Assembly (NCBI GenBank): GCA_964448935.1
Contig: CAYVBE010000044.1
Location: forward strand, 1 to 24,149
Reading direction: 5' to 3'
DNA from: CAYVBE01 sp964448935
Lineage (GTDB): Bacteria; Planctomycetota; Brocadiia; SM23-32
DNA: 24,149 nt
Shown here in pieces: positions 23,940 to 24,149 of this stretch; the first letter of the stretch is position 1, and each line of letters opens with the position of its first letter. Made by a program: the position numbers and the translations under genes. Under the pieces are notes generated by a model that saw only the letters and a program-made list of their open reading frames with translations, did no database searches and was not told the DNA's origin.

Positions 23940-24149
23940 ATGGCTAGAGGGAAGGTCAAGTGGTTCAGCGACGCTAAGGGATACGGTTTCATCGAGCCCG
24001 AGGAGGGCGACGAGGACCTGTTTGTGCATTACAGTTCCATAGAAGGCACCGGGTTCAAGAGCCTGGCCGAAGAGGAGGTAGTGGAGTTCGAAATTGAACA
24101 AGGCCCCAAGGGGCCGCGTGCCATCAACGTGGCGCGGGTCGGATTCTAG
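23940..24149 (+). CDS. csp: Cold-shock domain protein (CspA family)
   Basis: 69 residues, ATG at 23940 with GAGGTG 5 nt upstream, stop TAG at the last bases of the window. A single OB-fold nucleic-acid chaperone that melts RNA structure. RNP1 KGYGFI (13-18) and RNP2 DLFVHY (26-31) are intact, with KVKWFSDAKGYGFIEP the usual N-terminal signature; the length is standard. The long, structurable stretch between the promoter and this gene resembles the long regulatory leaders of E. coli cspA-type genes, suggesting control by RNA folding, temperature or autoregulation (inference). Confidence 0.95.
   Translation: MARGKVKWFSDAKGYGFIEPEEGDEDLFVHYSSIEGTGFKSLAEEEVVEFEIEQGPKGPRAINVARVGF

Overview
The window is a gene-dense, GC-rich (by eye about 65 %) bacterial chromosome segment with 16 complete or nearly complete protein genes, one 5'-truncated gene and one larger gene-free stretch (23543-23939). 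I see no rRNA, tRNA, CRISPR array, insertion sequence or phage gene. The combination of a type I sulfatase, a GH31 alpha-xylosidase, a UroD-like protein, a PQQ-repeat membrane protein and a rifampicin-phosphotransferase-like dikinase is common in uncultured heterotrophic lineages such as Planctomycetota, Hydrogenedentota or Sumerlaeota. No marker here settles the phylum. Folate-linked one-carbon genes next to a [NiFe] hydrogenase point to an anaerobic or facultative lifestyle.

Layout: (1) 1-1919, a truncated unknown gene, a divergent polysaccharide deacetylase and, tail to tail with it, endonuclease V. (2) 2055-5824, a sulfatase followed by an alpha-xylosidase, both without signal peptides, so a small intracellular sugar-processing unit. 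(3) 5879-8077, TrkA-TrkH potassium uptake on the minus strand with its own promoter. (4) 8172-14459, a minus-strand operon: a two-TM PQQ-propeller protein, a PPDK/rifampicin-phosphotransferase-like dikinase coupled to it by an ATGA overlap, and a DUF106-like (YidC/Oxa1/EMC3-like) membrane protein. (5) 14600-16454, RNase III and a convergent UroD-family protein. (6) 16617-18864, pabB and pabC, making 4-aminobenzoate for folate. (7) 18904-23542, a strong promoter driving five tightly packed genes: [NiFe] hydrogenase small and large subunits, their maturation protease, MetV and MetF. (8) 23582-24149, a consensus-like promoter, a ~320-nt highly structurable leader or small RNA, and a cold-shock protein.

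The most interesting unit is region 7. A [NiFe] hydrogenase that lacks a Tat signal, and so should be cytoplasmic, is encoded in one operon with an Fe-S-rich MetV and methylene-tetrahydrofolate reductase MetF. No Hdr, MvhD, RnfC2 or NADH-dehydrogenase-type subunit is present. The simplest reading is a direct H2:methylene-THF oxidoreductase or its reverse; this is an inference from gene order and protein families. The second interesting unit is region 4, a conserved-looking but functionally unassigned membrane/dikinase system. All promoter calls are from hexamer matching by eye.
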